Source: Lentilactobacillus curieae (lineage in GTDB: Bacteria > Bacillota > Bacilli > Lactobacillales > Lactobacillaceae). Taken from it: a stretch of 64,000 bases of DNA. Below the pieces are notes generated by a model. That model was not told where the DNA came from. It did no database searches and worked only from the letters and a program-made list of their open reading frames with translations. Both the position numbers and the translations under genes were made by a program. The stretch covers positions 1,860,001 to 1,924,000 of the forward strand of contig NZ_CP018906.1 in assembly GCF_000785105.2 (NCBI RefSeq), read 5' to 3'. Shown here in pieces: positions 29,039 to 40,011 of the stretch. The first letter of the stretch is position 1, and each line of letters begins with the position of its first letter.

Positions 29039-30397
29039 TTAAGCTTGATATCTAAGTCCCTTGGGGAAGAAATTCTTCACCGTTGTCCCCACTAACTTAC
29101 CAAATCCAACTGGTAAGCCTTCACAGACTAATTGGTACCAACCCTTGGGGTTAGATTCAGTAATTGTAAACGTATCACCATGAACATATTTACGCCACTG
29201 ATCATCATCAATATTCAACTGATGCTTGTTCTCATTCTCAGTTAATGCCAATCCCAAAGCAAAACTAGGTTCAAATCTCCCCTTCTTAAACTCGCCAAGA
29301 GGAAAGCCGATTTTAACAATTTTCACCTTACTGAGATCAGGTAAATCATAGTTACTTGAAAACAAGGAATCTTTGTAAACAACTAAGTCTTTGAAGTCAG
29401 CATCGATTTGGTTTTCTTGTAAAAACTTTTTAAAATAGTCCGTCTGGTCTTTATTTGGACGCTGAAGATTTTTATTTTTCCAGAAAGGCTTGATCTTTGA
29501 TGACACTTTGCCGTTGCCTTTCACCAATTTCGCGATAAAGTGGCCTTCACCGTTGAAGTGAAACGGAAATAAACGGACACAATTACTTAAATCAGAATTA
29601 CCATTGCCCCACTCCGGACGACCATCATCCATACCGGCAAATTTCTTAATTGGTTTAATCGTAAAGTCATAGTTTTCAACCAGCCATGAAATTATTTGTT
29701 CATCTTCTTCTGGAGCAAAAGTACAGGTTGAATAAATTAGTTCACCACCAGGTTTGATTGTCTTAACAGCCTCCGTCAAAATTTCGCGTTGGCGGGTCGC
29801 ACACTGGCCTGGATAATCAAGACTCCAGTAATCCATAGCTGCTGGGTCTTTTCTAAACATTCCTTCACCAGAGCAAGGGGCATCCACTAGAACTTTATCA
29901 AAATATTCTGGGAAGGCACTGGCAATTTTTTCTGGATTGGTATTCGTGATCACCGCATTTCGGATGGAAAAACGCTCGATGTTTTCAGCCAATACTCCAG
30001 CTCGTTTACTATCAATTTCGTTGGCAACCAGAAGGCCCTGATTCTCCATAAAACTGCCTAGATGAGTAGTTTTACCACCAGGAGCCGCACAAAGGTCCAA
30101 AACTCGTTCCCCTGGCTTCGGATGCGCAACTTCACCAACATACATTGCACTTGGTTCTTGGCTATAGACTAAGCCACTTTGGTGGGTTAATGATTTGCCG
30201 TCTACTTTACCGAAATAGCCAAATTCACAATGGTCCGCTTTTGTGCCAATTGGTAACTTTGCAGTATACCCCCTTTTTAAGGGGTTGACTCGATAACCAT
30301 GGTTAGGTTCTTTTTCGAAACCAGCAAAAAATTCTTTTGCTTCCGTTTCGCCTAATAAATCTGTGTATTTTTGTTTAAAATCCGTTGGTAGTTCCAC
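29039..30397 (-). CDS. RsmF/RsmB-NOP family rRNA (cytosine-C5) methyltransferase
   Basis: The 452-residue protein has the Nol1/Nop2/Sun methyltransferase fold: SAM loop LCAAPGGKTTHL, motif IV DAPCSGEGMFRKDP with the releasing Cys, and motif VI YSTCTFAPEEDE with the nucleophile Cys. The C-terminal part (about 300-450) resembles the RsmF-specific RNA-binding domains. The likely target is 16S rRNA. I choose the GTG at 30397 because AAGGAG lies nine bases upstream; the longer TTG start at 30415 has no ribosome site. It is divergent from a HAD phosphatase. Confidence 0.87.
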   Translation of the reverse strand: MELPTDFKQKYTDLLGETEAKEFFAGFEKEPNHGYRVNPLKRGYTAKLPIGTKADHCEFGYFGKVDGKSLTHQSGLVYSQEPSAMYVGEVAHPKPGERVLDLCAAPGGKTTHLGSFMENQGLLVANEIDSKRAGVLAENIERFSIRNAVITNTNPEKIASAFPEYFDKVLVDAPCSGEGMFRKDPAAMDYWSLDYPGQCATRQREILTEAVKTIKPGGELIYSTCTFAPEEDEQIISWLVENYDFTIKPIKKFAGMDDGRPEWGNGNSDLSNCVRLFPFHFNGEGHFIAKLVKGNGKVSSKIKPFWKNKNLQRPNKDQTDYFKKFLQENQIDADFKDLVVYKDSLFSSNYDLPDLSKVKIVKIGFPLGEFKKGRFEPSFALGLALTENENKHQLNIDDDQWRKYVHGDTFTITESNPKGWYQLVCEGLPVGFGKLVGTTVKNFFPKGLRYQA

Positions 30398-30490
30398 GTT
30401 ATGATGCTCCTTCAAGCAAATTATATATTGTTCAGTCTAATTGACCCCAATCGATATTTACGTTACTATAAACGCCATATGGACTAAGGA

Positions 30491-31318
30491 GTGATACTTA
30501 TCGCAAAAAAATTAATCGCCCTTGACTTAGACGGGACGACTTTAAACGACAAGCCAGCAATTTCTTTTAAAACTAAGCAGGCAATCGCGGCTGCTCAACA
30601 ACAAGGTTATGTTGTCAGTATTGTAACTGGCCGCCCTAACCGAATTTCTGAAAACTTTTATGATGATCTTGGACTAAATACGCCAATGATCAACTTCAAT
30701 GGTAACCTAGGTATTTTACCACATAACCACTGGGAACTTGAATACCAGTACACAATTGAAAAAGATATCGTAATGGATTTACTAGAAAAAAGCAAGCAGC
30801 TTGGAATTAACTTGTTAGCGGTTGAAGGTAGAAACATGTTTTTGGCCAACCATGGTGCAAGAAATAGTTTTGGCTTCTTCCCAACGGTAATCAAATCAAA
30901 TGAAGTTCTTAATCAACAGAGCTTAAAGGATAATCCAATTAGCATCACGGTTGAACTTCAACCGGAAGCCAAGGAAAGTTTTATGGCATACACTAGAGCT
31001 AATTTTGGTGATGTGGTTGACGTTGCACCGTGGGGAGGCCCGCACGCAGTTGTTGAAGTGACAACAAAAGGAATTCAGAAAGCTACTGGGCTGAAGGTAT
31101 TATCTGATTACTACGGAATTCGTCAAGATGATATTTATGCTTTCGGTGATGAAGCTAATGACCAATCCATGATTAGTTATGCTGGTCATGGAATTGCCAT
31201 GAAGAATGCAATTCCAAGCATTAAACAGATCGCAACTGACGTAACGGACTTCACTAATGACGAAGACGGAGTTGCAAGGTACCTTAAAGATCATATGGAC
31301 ATTGCGGTTGGCTTGTAG
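30491..31318 (+). CDS. Cof-type HAD-IIB phosphatase with uncertain, possibly non-canonical start
   Basis: These cytosolic phosphatases act on sugar phosphates, FMN or pyridoxal phosphate; the substrate is unknown here. The protein has motif I LDLDGTTLND with two Asp, a C2-type cap domain (about 85-190) and motif IV FGDEANDQSM. The start is odd. The only standard codon near the front is GTG at 30491, but it overlaps the ribosome site AAGGAGTGAT. The codon at ideal spacing, 30500-30502, is ATC, which would give a protein starting just before the KKLIALDLDG of relatives. A single-gene unit with its own terminator. Confidence 0.85.
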   Translation: MILIAKKLIALDLDGTTLNDKPAISFKTKQAIAAAQQQGYVVSIVTGRPNRISENFYDDLGLNTPMINFNGNLGILPHNHWELEYQYTIEKDIVMDLLEKSKQLGINLLAVEGRNMFLANHGARNSFGFFPTVIKSNEVLNQQSLKDNPISITVELQPEAKESFMAYTRANFGDVVDVAPWGGPHAVVEVTTKGIQKATGLKVLSDYYGIRQDDIYAFGDEANDQSMISYAGHGIAMKNAIPSIKQIATDVTDFTNDEDGVARYLKDHMDIAVGL

Positions 31319-31336
31319 AATTTAATTATAAAATAA

Positions 31337-31379
31337 AGGACTGGCTAAAGGATATTTATCCTTAGCCAGCCTTTTTTTG
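31337..31379. terminator. intrinsic terminator between the HAD gene and glpK
   Basis: A long stem formed by CTGGCTAAAGGATA and its near-complement, followed by seven T on the plus strand. An A-run on the left allows use by glpK as well. Confidence 0.85.
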
Positions 31380-31386
31380 TTATTTT

Positions 31387-32913
<1,527 letters not shown>

Positions 32914-32988
32914 TCATTTATTTACTCGAATTACATCTAGTTTATTATACAATACCTGAAGCGGTTACACCATTAGCTCACCAAATAA

Positions 32989-33010
32989 AAAAGACCCGTT
33001 TCCGGATCTC
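32989..33010 (-). terminator. intrinsic terminator of the tautomerase gene
   Basis: On the minus strand AGATCCG and CGGGTCT pair around a GAAA tetraloop, followed by six T. Confidence 0.75.
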
Positions 33011-33012
33011 CT

Positions 33013-33201
33013 TTACTTTTCGTCACTCTTTAGAACGCCACCAACACTGTAACGGTTGGGTTGCATTTCGTTGAGGATTACGTGAACGTGTTCTGCCGGA
33101 GCACCAGTATTTTTTACAACTGCACTAGTTACGTCCTCAATAAGTCCTTTAAGCTGATCTTGGCTTCTACCAGCGATTAAGTTAATGTTTACGATTGGCA
33201 T
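33013..33201 (-). CDS. 4-oxalocrotonate tautomerase family protein
   Basis: This 62-residue protein belongs to the small tautomerases that use an N-terminal proline as general base. The start is set by the catalytic Pro directly after Met (MPIVNINLIAGRS) and by GGAGG eight bases upstream; a longer frame would bury the proline. The rest, KGLIEDVTSAVVKNTG and VHVILNEMQPNRYSVGG, is typical. Lactobacilli lack the aromatic meta-cleavage pathway, so the physiological substrate is unknown. Single gene. Confidence 0.9.
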   Translation of the reverse strand: MPIVNINLIAGRSQDQLKGLIEDVTSAVVKNTGAPAEHVHVILNEMQPNRYSVGGVLKSDEK

Positions 33202-33335
33202 CAGATAGTCCTCCAATAAATTAGTTTACAAAAATTATACTTTAATCAGCTCTGGTAAACAACAGGTATGGTAAATTTCCATCGTAAAGCATTGAATGAT
33301 GTTACAATATCATTATTAAAAAATTGGAGGCTACC

Positions 33336-34766
33336 ATGAAACCAATTAGAAACTATTCAGCATGTACCAGTATGATTGTTGGGAAAAAAGCTAGTATTGA
33401 TGGCTCAATAATGATTGCTAGAAACGAAGATAGTAAAGCATCATGGCCAAAAAACTACGTTGTTCATCCTGCTAAGGACTTTAACGAGAAACAAACATTT
33501 AAGTCCACTGATAACGGGTTTACCATGCAGTTGGAATCTCACCAAGCACAATATTCAGCAACTCCTGAATGGACTAATAAATTTGGCTTATTCGAAGAAA
33601 ATGGGTTTAACGAATTCGGTGTGGCAATGAGTGCGACTGAAAGCACCTACACTAATGACCGAGTCTTGGCCGTGGATCCACTGGTTAAAGACGGGATCGG
33701 TGAAGAAGCTATGATCACCGTTGTCTTACCTTACGTAAAAACAGCAAGAGAAGGAGTTGCTAGACTCGGACAAATCATTGAACATTACGGTACGGATGAG
33801 TCTAACGGAATTTTGTTTGCTGATAGCAATGATGCTTGGTATATGGAAACTGGTGGTGGCCATAATTGGGTTGCGATTAGAATTCCCGATGACGCCTACG
33901 CAGTGATTGCCAATCAGATGGCTATTCAGAATATTGACTTCTCAGATTCAGATAACTTCATGTGGTCAACCGGGATTCGTGAGTTTGTAAATGAGAATCA
34001 TTTAAACCCTGATCCATTGGAAACTAGCTTTAACTTTCGAGAAATTTTTGGTACTTCTGATTTATCAGATACTTATTACAATACCCCACGTGTTTGGTAC
34101 GGGGTAAAGATGTTTTCACCAAATGAAGAGCACCTGCCAACTGATTTTGACATTCCATTTCTTCACCGTGCTAATCGAAAGTTAAGTGCCTTCGATGTCC
34201 AAGATTATCTCAGTTCTCACTACCAAGGGACAGAGTATGATCCAATTGGCGAAGGCTCAGACAAAGATAAGAGACGTTTTAGGCCCGTTAGTGTTGCTAA
34301 GACACAAGAGGCTCACATCTTGCAAATTCGCCCGGACATGCCAATTGAAGCCAATTTGCAGTGGTTATCAATGGGGGTCGGAGCTCAGAGTGTCTTTGTT
34401 CCATTTTATGCGGGAGCTACTGATACACCCGACTACTATCAAGACACTAAGGGCGAGTATGAACCCGGCAAAGCTTATTGGGTATACAAACAAGCTGGTG
34501 TATTAGTTGATTCTCACTACCTCGAGCTGGGCGGTTTCCTAAGTGAAACCCAGCAAAACCTACGGATTGAATTTAACCAGAACCTAATGACTGCCGACAA
34601 GGCAATTAAAGAAATGTCTGGTAAAGAATTACAAGCCTATGTCACAAAGGTCAACTTTAAAAATGCGAAAGCCGGCTTGGATGGATATAACTCATTGATT
34701 AGTAAATTGATTACAAAGTCGACTGACTTTTCTCCAATCAATTATAAACAAGACGTTAATTTGTAA
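33336..34766 (+). CDS. pepD: C69 family dipeptidase (PepD type)
   Basis: PepD is a cytoplasmic dipeptidase of broad specificity used by lactic acid bacteria in peptide catabolism, and it belongs to the N-terminal-nucleophile hydrolases. The 476-residue protein starts MKPIRNYSACTSMIVG, where the Cys at residue 10 is the expected nucleophile, followed by the ARNEDS segment. ATG 33336 comes five bases after TTGGAGG; the TTG frame start at 33324 is the ribosome site itself. No signal peptide is seen. Lactobacilli often have several pepD paralogues, so numbering is not possible here. Confidence 0.9.
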   Translation: MKPIRNYSACTSMIVGKKASIDGSIMIARNEDSKASWPKNYVVHPAKDFNEKQTFKSTDNGFTMQLESHQAQYSATPEWTNKFGLFEENGFNEFGVAMSATESTYTNDRVLAVDPLVKDGIGEEAMITVVLPYVKTAREGVARLGQIIEHYGTDESNGILFADSNDAWYMETGGGHNWVAIRIPDDAYAVIANQMAIQNIDFSDSDNFMWSTGIREFVNENHLNPDPLETSFNFREIFGTSDLSDTYYNTPRVWYGVKMFSPNEEHLPTDFDIPFLHRANRKLSAFDVQDYLSSHYQGTEYDPIGEGSDKDKRRFRPVSVAKTQEAHILQIRPDMPIEANLQWLSMGVGAQSVFVPFYAGATDTPDYYQDTKGEYEPGKAYWVYKQAGVLVDSHYLELGGFLSETQQNLRIEFNQNLMTADKAIKEMSGKELQAYVTKVNFKNAKAGLDGYNSLISKLITKSTDFSPINYKQDVNL

Positions 34767-34791
34767 TTTTTGAGTAACAAAATTTTCGCAA

Positions 34792-34832
34792 TAAAAAGGA
34801 GCTACGATGAAATGCATCGTAGCTCCTTTTTG
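34792..34832 (+). terminator. intrinsic terminator of pepD
   Basis: A perfect 17-bp stem (34793-34809 with 34815-34831) ends in five T. Confidence 0.92.
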
Positions 34833-34890
34833 TTACTATACTCATTTATTATAAATTCACACTGCCACTATCATAAATAAGCGCATGCGT

Positions 34891-35041
34891 GACAGTAAGC
34901 ATCAGGAGTGAATCCCGCTGTTCGCGAAATTCACTATCTGTTGCTTTTGTCGGGGCACTACGACTGAATCAAAGATTCATGTAGTGCTCCCATCCTTGTG
35001 GGGGTGCTAAGACGAAATCAAAGATTTCTGTAGCACTCCCT
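34891..35041. repeat. cluster of three hairpins, two of them homologous tandem copies
   Basis: Hairpin A (34891-34950) pairs GACA-AAGCA with TGCTT-TGTC and inside it GTGAAT with ATTCAC and CGC with GCG. Hairpin B (34952-34991) and hairpin C (35001-35040) are about 40 nt each, start 49 nt apart, and share the core AATCAAAGATT and the outer GGGG/CTCCC. Where their stems differ (CAC/GTG in B, TGC/GCA in C) the change is matched on both sides. The right-hand copy touches the topA stop codon. They may terminate topA transcription or be a dispersed palindromic repeat. No protein gene lies in this gap. Confidence 0.75.
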
Positions 35042-37154
35042 ATTTTTGAGCGGGTTCTTCATAGTCGCCATTAGGACACACAACTTGAACTCCACCCTTA
35101 ACCTTCTTTTCTACTAAGAAGTGGCCATCCTTCGGACAGTCGCGACCAATTGGCTTATCCCAAGAAACAAAATCGCAATCAGGGAATCTAGAACAACCGT
35201 AAAAGATTCTATTCTTTTTGGATTTTCTTTCAATAACTTGTCCCTTGTGGCACTTAGGACAAATCACACCGATTTCCTTAACGATTGGCTTAGTATTACG
35301 ACAATCTGGGAAACGTGAACAAGCATAAAACTTCCCGTAACGTCCCATTTTAATAACCATTGGGGCACCACAAATATCACAATTAAATCCAGCTGGTTCA
35401 TCCTTAATTTGGATTTTTTCCATTTTTTCGGTAGCTGAATCAACTTCCTCAGAGAATGGTTTGTAAAATGAATCGACGACCTTGACCCAGTCTTCAATTC
35501 CATCTTCGACTTTATCCAAATCGCCCTCTAAGTTGGCTGTAAAATCAACGTTTACCACATCGGGGAAATATTTAACGATAATATCATTAACTATTTCTCC
35601 CAACTCAGTTGGTTCGAAACGCCGACCAACTAGCTTGACATAGTATCGTTTTTGAATCGTTTCTAAAGTTGGTGAATATGTTGACGGTCTACCAACTCCC
35701 TTTTCTTCCAACGTCTTAATCAACGTTGCTTCGCTATAACGAGCAGGTGGCTGAGTAAAGTGTTGATCTGGGTTGGTATTAGCTAGCTTAACGGTGTCAC
35801 CTTCACTAAGGTCAGGTAAAATATTATCCTTTTCCTTGCCGTCCCCGTAAACTTTCAAGAAACCATCAAATTTCATCTTTGAACCATTGGCTTTAAAGGT
35901 AACGTTATTTTGTTCAATGGTTACTGCCATGGTATCCATTACTGCAGGAGTCATTTGACTAGCCATAAAACGTGACCAAATTAATTGGTATAGTTTGAAT
36001 TGATCGTTATTCAAATATTCTTTCAAACTCTTTGGAGTTCTGAATACTGAGGTCGGTCTGATAGCTTCATGGGCATCCTGTGCTCCTTCAGGCATCTTAC
36101 CTTTAATTGGCTTGGTGGCAGCATATTCTTCACCGTATTCTTCGTGAATAAAGGTTGAAGCTTCATGTTTAGCAATCGCGGAAATTCTGGTTGAGTCAGT
36201 ACGCATGTACGTGATTAAACCCTGGCTGCCTTCCTTACCAATATTAATTCCTTCATATAATTGCTGAGCTGCCATCATGGTTCTTCTAGTTCTAAAGTTC
36301 AGCTTACGGTTGGCCTCTTGTTGCAAAGTACTTGTTGTAAATGGAGCTTGAGGCTGACGTTTTCTTTCTTTCTTAGTAACTTTTATGATGTCGAAAGGTT
36401 GGTCTTTATCAATTTGTTGAAGAATCTTTTCGACCGCCTCATTGTTTGGCAGTTCTTTCTTCTTACCGTTAACTCCGTAAAAGTTTGCGGCAAACTGTGA
36501 TCTTCCTTTTTTAAATTTAGAATCAATTGTCCAGTATTCTTGTGGCTTGAATTCTTGAATTTCGTGTTCTCGTTGAATAATCAGCCATAGTGCAATTGAC
36601 TGTACTCGACCAGCACTCAATCCCTTCTTAACTTTTTGCCATAATAATGGTGAAATTGAGTAACCAACAAGTCGATCAAGAATACGACGAGCTTGTTGTG
36701 CATCAACCAAGTTCATATCAATTCCACGTGGATGTTTAAATGACTCCTTAACGGCGTCCTTTGTAATTTCGTTAAATACGACCCGGTTCTTATCATCAGG
36801 GTCTAAATCAAGTACATGGGAAAGGTGCCATGCGATTGACTCTCCTTCACGATCCGGATCGGCTGCAAGGTAAACTTTCTTTGCCTTTTTGGCAGCAGAT
36901 TTAAGTTCTTTAATAGTGTCGCCTTTTCCCCGAATCGAGATGTAATGAGGATCATAATCATTATCAATATCGACCCCCATCTTACTCTTAGGCAAATCAC
37001 GAACGTGTCCCTTGCTGGCCACAACTTTGTATGAGCGACCTAAATACTTTTCGATTGTCTTTGCCTTAGCAGGCGACTCAACAATCACTAAGTTCTTTTT
37101 AGGTGCTTTACGTTTGGCTTTGGACTTTGTTTTTGTCTTTGTTGTTGTTGCCAT
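35040..37154 (-). CDS. topA: DNA topoisomerase I
   Basis: TopA relaxes negative supercoils through a tyrosine-DNA intermediate. The 704-residue protein begins with a Lys/Thr-rich tail, then the TOPRIM domain with [17 protein letters not shown] and DPDREGE, the gate domain with the active-site Tyr in [14 protein letters not shown] (near residue 310), and C-terminal zinc ribbons. Two ribbons keep CxxC pairs ([16 protein letters not shown]); the third (DCPKDG to VCPNGDY) has lost half its Cys. ATG 37154 follows AAGGGAG. A strong promoter lies at the end of dprA. Confidence 0.95.
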   Translation of the reverse strand: MATTTKTKTKSKAKRKAPKKNLVIVESPAKAKTIEKYLGRSYKVVASKGHVRDLPKSKMGVDIDNDYDPHYISIRGKGDTIKELKSAAKKAKKVYLAADPDREGESIAWHLSHVLDLDPDDKNRVVFNEITKDAVKESFKHPRGIDMNLVDAQQARRILDRLVGYSISPLLWQKVKKGLSAGRVQSIALWLIIQREHEIQEFKPQEYWTIDSKFKKGRSQFAANFYGVNGKKKELPNNEAVEKILQQIDKDQPFDIIKVTKKERKRQPQAPFTTSTLQQEANRKLNFRTRRTMMAAQQLYEGINIGKEGSQGLITYMRTDSTRISAIAKHEASTFIHEEYGEEYAATKPIKGKMPEGAQDAHEAIRPTSVFRTPKSLKEYLNNDQFKLYQLIWSRFMASQMTPAVMDTMAVTIEQNNVTFKANGSKMKFDGFLKVYGDGKEKDNILPDLSEGDTVKLANTNPDQHFTQPPARYSEATLIKTLEEKGVGRPSTYSPTLETIQKRYYVKLVGRRFEPTELGEIVNDIIVKYFPDVVNVDFTANLEGDLDKVEDGIEDWVKVVDSFYKPFSEEVDSATEKMEKIQIKDEPAGFNCDICGAPMVIKMGRYGKFYACSRFPDCRNTKPIVKEIGVICPKCHKGQVIERKSKKNRIFYGCSRFPDCDFVSWDKPIGRDCPKDGHFLVEKKVKGGVQVVCPNGDYEEPAQK

Positions 37155-37210
37155 GTGTTCTCCCTTCGAATATTTGTTATTTACATAAAATGGAATCACA
37201 AATCTTTCAT

Positions 37211-37239
37211 ATCATATTGCACAAATTTCTGAGTGTCAA
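37211..37239 (-). promoter_or_regulatory. near-consensus sigma-A promoter for topA
   Basis: TTGACA (37234-37239), a 17-nt spacer and TATGAT (37211-37216) on the minus strand. The -35 box overlaps the dprA stop codon, so topA can be expressed independently of the upstream genes. Confidence 0.75.
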
Positions 37240-38105
37240 CACAATAACTCTTCAATAACGTGTTCTGCAGCTAAAATTGGTTTGGCGCCTGCCAAAATCA
37301 ACTCGTTGGTGCCAACAGACATTTGAGCATTAATTGGCCCGGGAATCGCGAATACTTCTCTGTTATTTTGCAGGGCCAGGTTAGCTGTAATCAAACTTCC
37401 AGAATGAGATTTAGCTTCAGTAACCAACACTCCCTGGCACAAGCCGGCAATAATCCGATTCCTTTCGGGGAAGTGATGTTGCATTGGTCCCATACTTTCT
37501 GGATACTCACTGATCAATAATTGGTGCTCACCTATGTGTTCTTGGAGCTTACGATTTTCACTTGGATAATATCGACCAATTCCAGTTCCAATAACTGCAA
37601 TCGTCTTACCTCCATTAGCAAGTGATATTCGATGAGCTAAAGAATCCACCCCCCGGGCTAAACCTGACACGATAGTCAGATTATGTAGCAATAAATCAGG
37701 AACGATTTGGCTTAAAACGTTCCTTGAATAATCAGTTGCTGTCCGACTGCCAACTACTCCAAGCATTGGCGTCTTTAATAAATCTAAGTTACCTTGATAG
37801 AAAAAACCAATTGGTGGTAAATAACTTTCCCTTAGTTGATTTGGGTATCTATCGTCAGTGATTGACAACCAATTATCATAATTTAACTTACCCTGTTTTT
37901 CAAGACTACGCTGCTCGTTAAAACTGGAAGTAAATCTCGCTTGCCTACTTTTGGGAATCTTTAAAATTTCGATAATTGCTGTTGCATCAAGACACTCAAT
38001 CTCCGAATCAGAAAAACTTTTCAGCGCCTGATACAACAAATATTCAGACTTTAACCCCAATCCAGAACTTTTCTTTACTATTAATAAGAACTCAGATAAA
38101 CGCAT
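37236..38105 (-). CDS. dprA: DNA-processing protein DprA (Smf)
   Basis: DprA loads RecA on incoming single-stranded DNA during transformation. The 289-residue protein has an N-terminal helical region and the Rossmann-like core (about 85-285) with GSRTATDYSR, IVSGLARGVDSLAHRISL, GTGIGRYYPSENRKL and FPERNRIIAGL. It lies between rnhB and topA, the usual order in Firmicutes. Whether the strain is competent cannot be told from this window. Confidence 0.93.
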   Translation of the reverse strand: MRLSEFLLIVKKSSGLGLKSEYLLYQALKSFSDSEIECLDATAIIEILKIPKSRQARFTSSFNEQRSLEKQGKLNYDNWLSITDDRYPNQLRESYLPPIGFFYQGNLDLLKTPMLGVVGSRTATDYSRNVLSQIVPDLLLHNLTIVSGLARGVDSLAHRISLANGGKTIAVIGTGIGRYYPSENRKLQEHIGEHQLLISEYPESMGPMQHHFPERNRIIAGLCQGVLVTEAKSHSGSLITANLALQNNREVFAIPGPINAQMSVGTNELILAGAKPILAAEHVIEELLC

Positions 38106-38141
38106 CTAATCACCCTTTTAAGTAATAGATACGGATTTGGG

Positions 38142-38903
38142 TCATAGATTATCTGCGACAGGTGAAAAACTCCGTCGATGAATTGGACAAGGCCCAACCG
38201 ATTTAAGAGCTTCAAGATGCTTTTTGGTTCCATACCCAGCATTAGTATCAAAATCATATTCTGGGTATATCTTTGCGTAATCTGCCATTACTTCATCTCG
38301 GTAAACTTTTGCAATGATACTTGCGGCTGAAACACTGATGCTCTGGGAATCTGCCTTGACCATATCCAACTGGGGAATTGATACCGGAACGTTCATTGCG
38401 TCAACGATTAACTGCTCTGGGCGTGGCGATAAAGATAATACCGCGTCTTTCATCGCAAGTCTAGCAGCTTCGTAAATATTTACGGAGTCGATAATTTGAT
38501 TATTGATTACCCCAAAGCCATATGCGAGCGCCTCTTGTTTGATTTGTGGAGCTAAAAGCTGGCGTTTCTTGTCACTCAATTGTTTTGAATCATTCACTTC
38601 AATCAGATCAAAGTCAGACGGTAAAGTTACGGCGGCAGCAACCACTGGGCCAGCTAATGGACCTCGGCCAACTTCATCAACTCCGGCAACGTAATTGATA
38701 CCTTTGTGCCACAGGCTCTGCTCGAACTTAAACCGTGCCTGAAAGGCTACTTTTCGCTGATTATCCTTTTTAATGCGGCGCTTACATGAAGTTAACGCCT
38801 GGATAACACCTTTTCTAGGATCGCCACTTAAGCTTTCTAATAGTGGATCATCGAGCTCAGTAACATCAGCCAACAGGCTTTTTATTACACTAATAGTCTG
38901 CAT
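38142..38903 (-). CDS. rnhB: ribonuclease HII
   Basis: RNase HII cuts at single ribonucleotides in DNA and hybrids. The 253-residue protein has an N-terminal extension of about 70 residues, as in Bacillus, then the catalytic core with YVAGVDEVGRGPLAGPV (Asp and Glu), NDSKQLSDKKR and the later Asp in LIVDAMNVP. It overlaps rbgA by 14 nt and precedes dprA. Confidence 0.95.
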   Translation of the reverse strand: MQTISVIKSLLADVTELDDPLLESLSGDPRKGVIQALTSCKRRIKKDNQRKVAFQARFKFEQSLWHKGINYVAGVDEVGRGPLAGPVVAAAVTLPSDFDLIEVNDSKQLSDKKRQLLAPQIKQEALAYGFGVINNQIIDSVNIYEAARLAMKDAVLSLSPRPEQLIVDAMNVPVSIPQLDMVKADSQSISVSAASIIAKVYRDEVMADYAKIYPEYDFDTNAGYGTKKHLEALKSVGPCPIHRRSFSPVADNL

Positions 38904-39762
38904 TATCTGACTCCTCTAAATCCGCAACAGAATCTAGAGTAAATCCACCTAATTTTCCAGATCTTGCATCCTGAATTAAGCGGTCACTTGCTCGCATGTA
39001 ATCATCTTGCATACCCACTTGTTTGGTTATTTTAAGAAGCAGGTCTACATCCGAAAGCTCAAAGTCAGATTCACTCAAACGATAACGTTCTGCTAGGCCT
39101 TGGTGAAGGGAAGTTCTAAACTGGCTCAATGCATAAAGAGCGATGTCATCAGATGAATAAACACTCTCTTTAATCGCCCCAGTCAAAGCCAATTTATTGG
39201 CAATCTCTTGGCTTTGAAATTTTGGCCATAAAATTCCTGGAGTATCTAATAACTCTAATTTTTCACTAGATTTCAACCATTGTTGTCCCTTGGTAACTCC
39301 AGGACGATTTCCAACTTGTGCGGCACGACGATTTACTAATCGGTTAAGAACTGTTGATTTACCAACGTTTGGCACCCCAACACTCACGGCTCTAATTGGT
39401 CTACTCTTCATGCCCTTTGCTTCTTCTCGAGCAAGCTTATCCTTCAAGATTGGATTAATTTTACTAAGAACTGAGTTAGTCCCAAACTTTGTCTTTGCGT
39501 CAACTGCCATTGCTGGTTGTCCAATTGAATCAAAGTACTCCAACCACTCTCTAGTTTGCTTTTCATCAGCTAAATCGCGCTTAGTCATGATGTAAAGGTG
39601 TGGTTTATCACCACTAATTCTTTTAACTTCAGGGTTCATTGATGATAGTGGAATCCTGGCATCAAGAATTTCAAAAACGATGTCGACTAACGAAACATTT
39701 TCTTCGAATTGGCGAATCGCCTTGGCCATATGGCCTGGAAACCATTGAATATTAACTCCCAT
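38890..39762 (-). CDS. rbgA: ribosome biogenesis GTPase YlqF/RbgA
   Basis: RbgA is a circularly permuted GTPase needed for late 50S assembly. The 290-residue protein begins IQWFPGHMAKAIRQ and has the permuted order: G4 TKRDL (about residue 60), then G1 GVPNVGKSTVLNRL (about 130), then G3 DTPGILWP. Its C-terminal domain binds rRNA. GGAGG precedes the ATG. It overlaps rnhB, a conserved arrangement. Confidence 0.95.
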   Translation of the reverse strand: MGVNIQWFPGHMAKAIRQFEENVSLVDIVFEILDARIPLSSMNPEVKRISGDKPHLYIMTKRDLADEKQTREWLEYFDSIGQPAMAVDAKTKFGTNSVLSKINPILKDKLAREEAKGMKSRPIRAVSVGVPNVGKSTVLNRLVNRRAAQVGNRPGVTKGQQWLKSSEKLELLDTPGILWPKFQSQEIANKLALTGAIKESVYSSDDIALYALSQFRTSLHQGLAERYRLSESDFELSDVDLLLKITKQVGMQDDYMRASDRLIQDARSGKLGGFTLDSVADLEESDNADY

Positions 39763-39774
39763 GTTGTTCCTCCA

Positions 39775-39990
39775 TTAAGATTCTCTGTATTCATTAAATA
39801 CTTTATCAAAGATATCCATGCTGGGTAAGTAACCAGCGTTTTCTTCAAGGTACTTTGAAATTTCCTCAAAATCAGTTGATTGCTTGGGGAAAGATTGGTC
39901 GTAAAATGCGTTGTTTGCAAATTCTGCCTCCGGGTCAATGCTTCCCGGATTACGCTTTGTCATCAAAAATTGATAAAACGTCCTTCTCAT
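39775..39990 (-). CDS. YozE family protein (UPF0346)
   Basis: This 71-residue protein has the family's N-terminal FYQFLMTKRNP and an all-helical SAM-like fold with QSFPKQSTDFEEISKYLE. The function is unknown. It is preceded by GAAGGTG, starts 21 nt after ypmS ends, and is 12 nt from rbgA, so it is likely in the same transcript. Confidence 0.88.
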   Translation of the reverse strand: MRRTFYQFLMTKRNPGSIDPEAEFANNAFYDQSFPKQSTDFEEISKYLEENAGYLPSMDIFDKVFNEYRES

Positions 39991-40011
39991 ATTAGATACA
40001 CCTTCACTTAA

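Noticed and set aside
34891-35041. CRISPR-like array
   Set aside because: Only two similar units exist, they are palindromic throughout, there are no spacers of constant length, and no cas genes are near.
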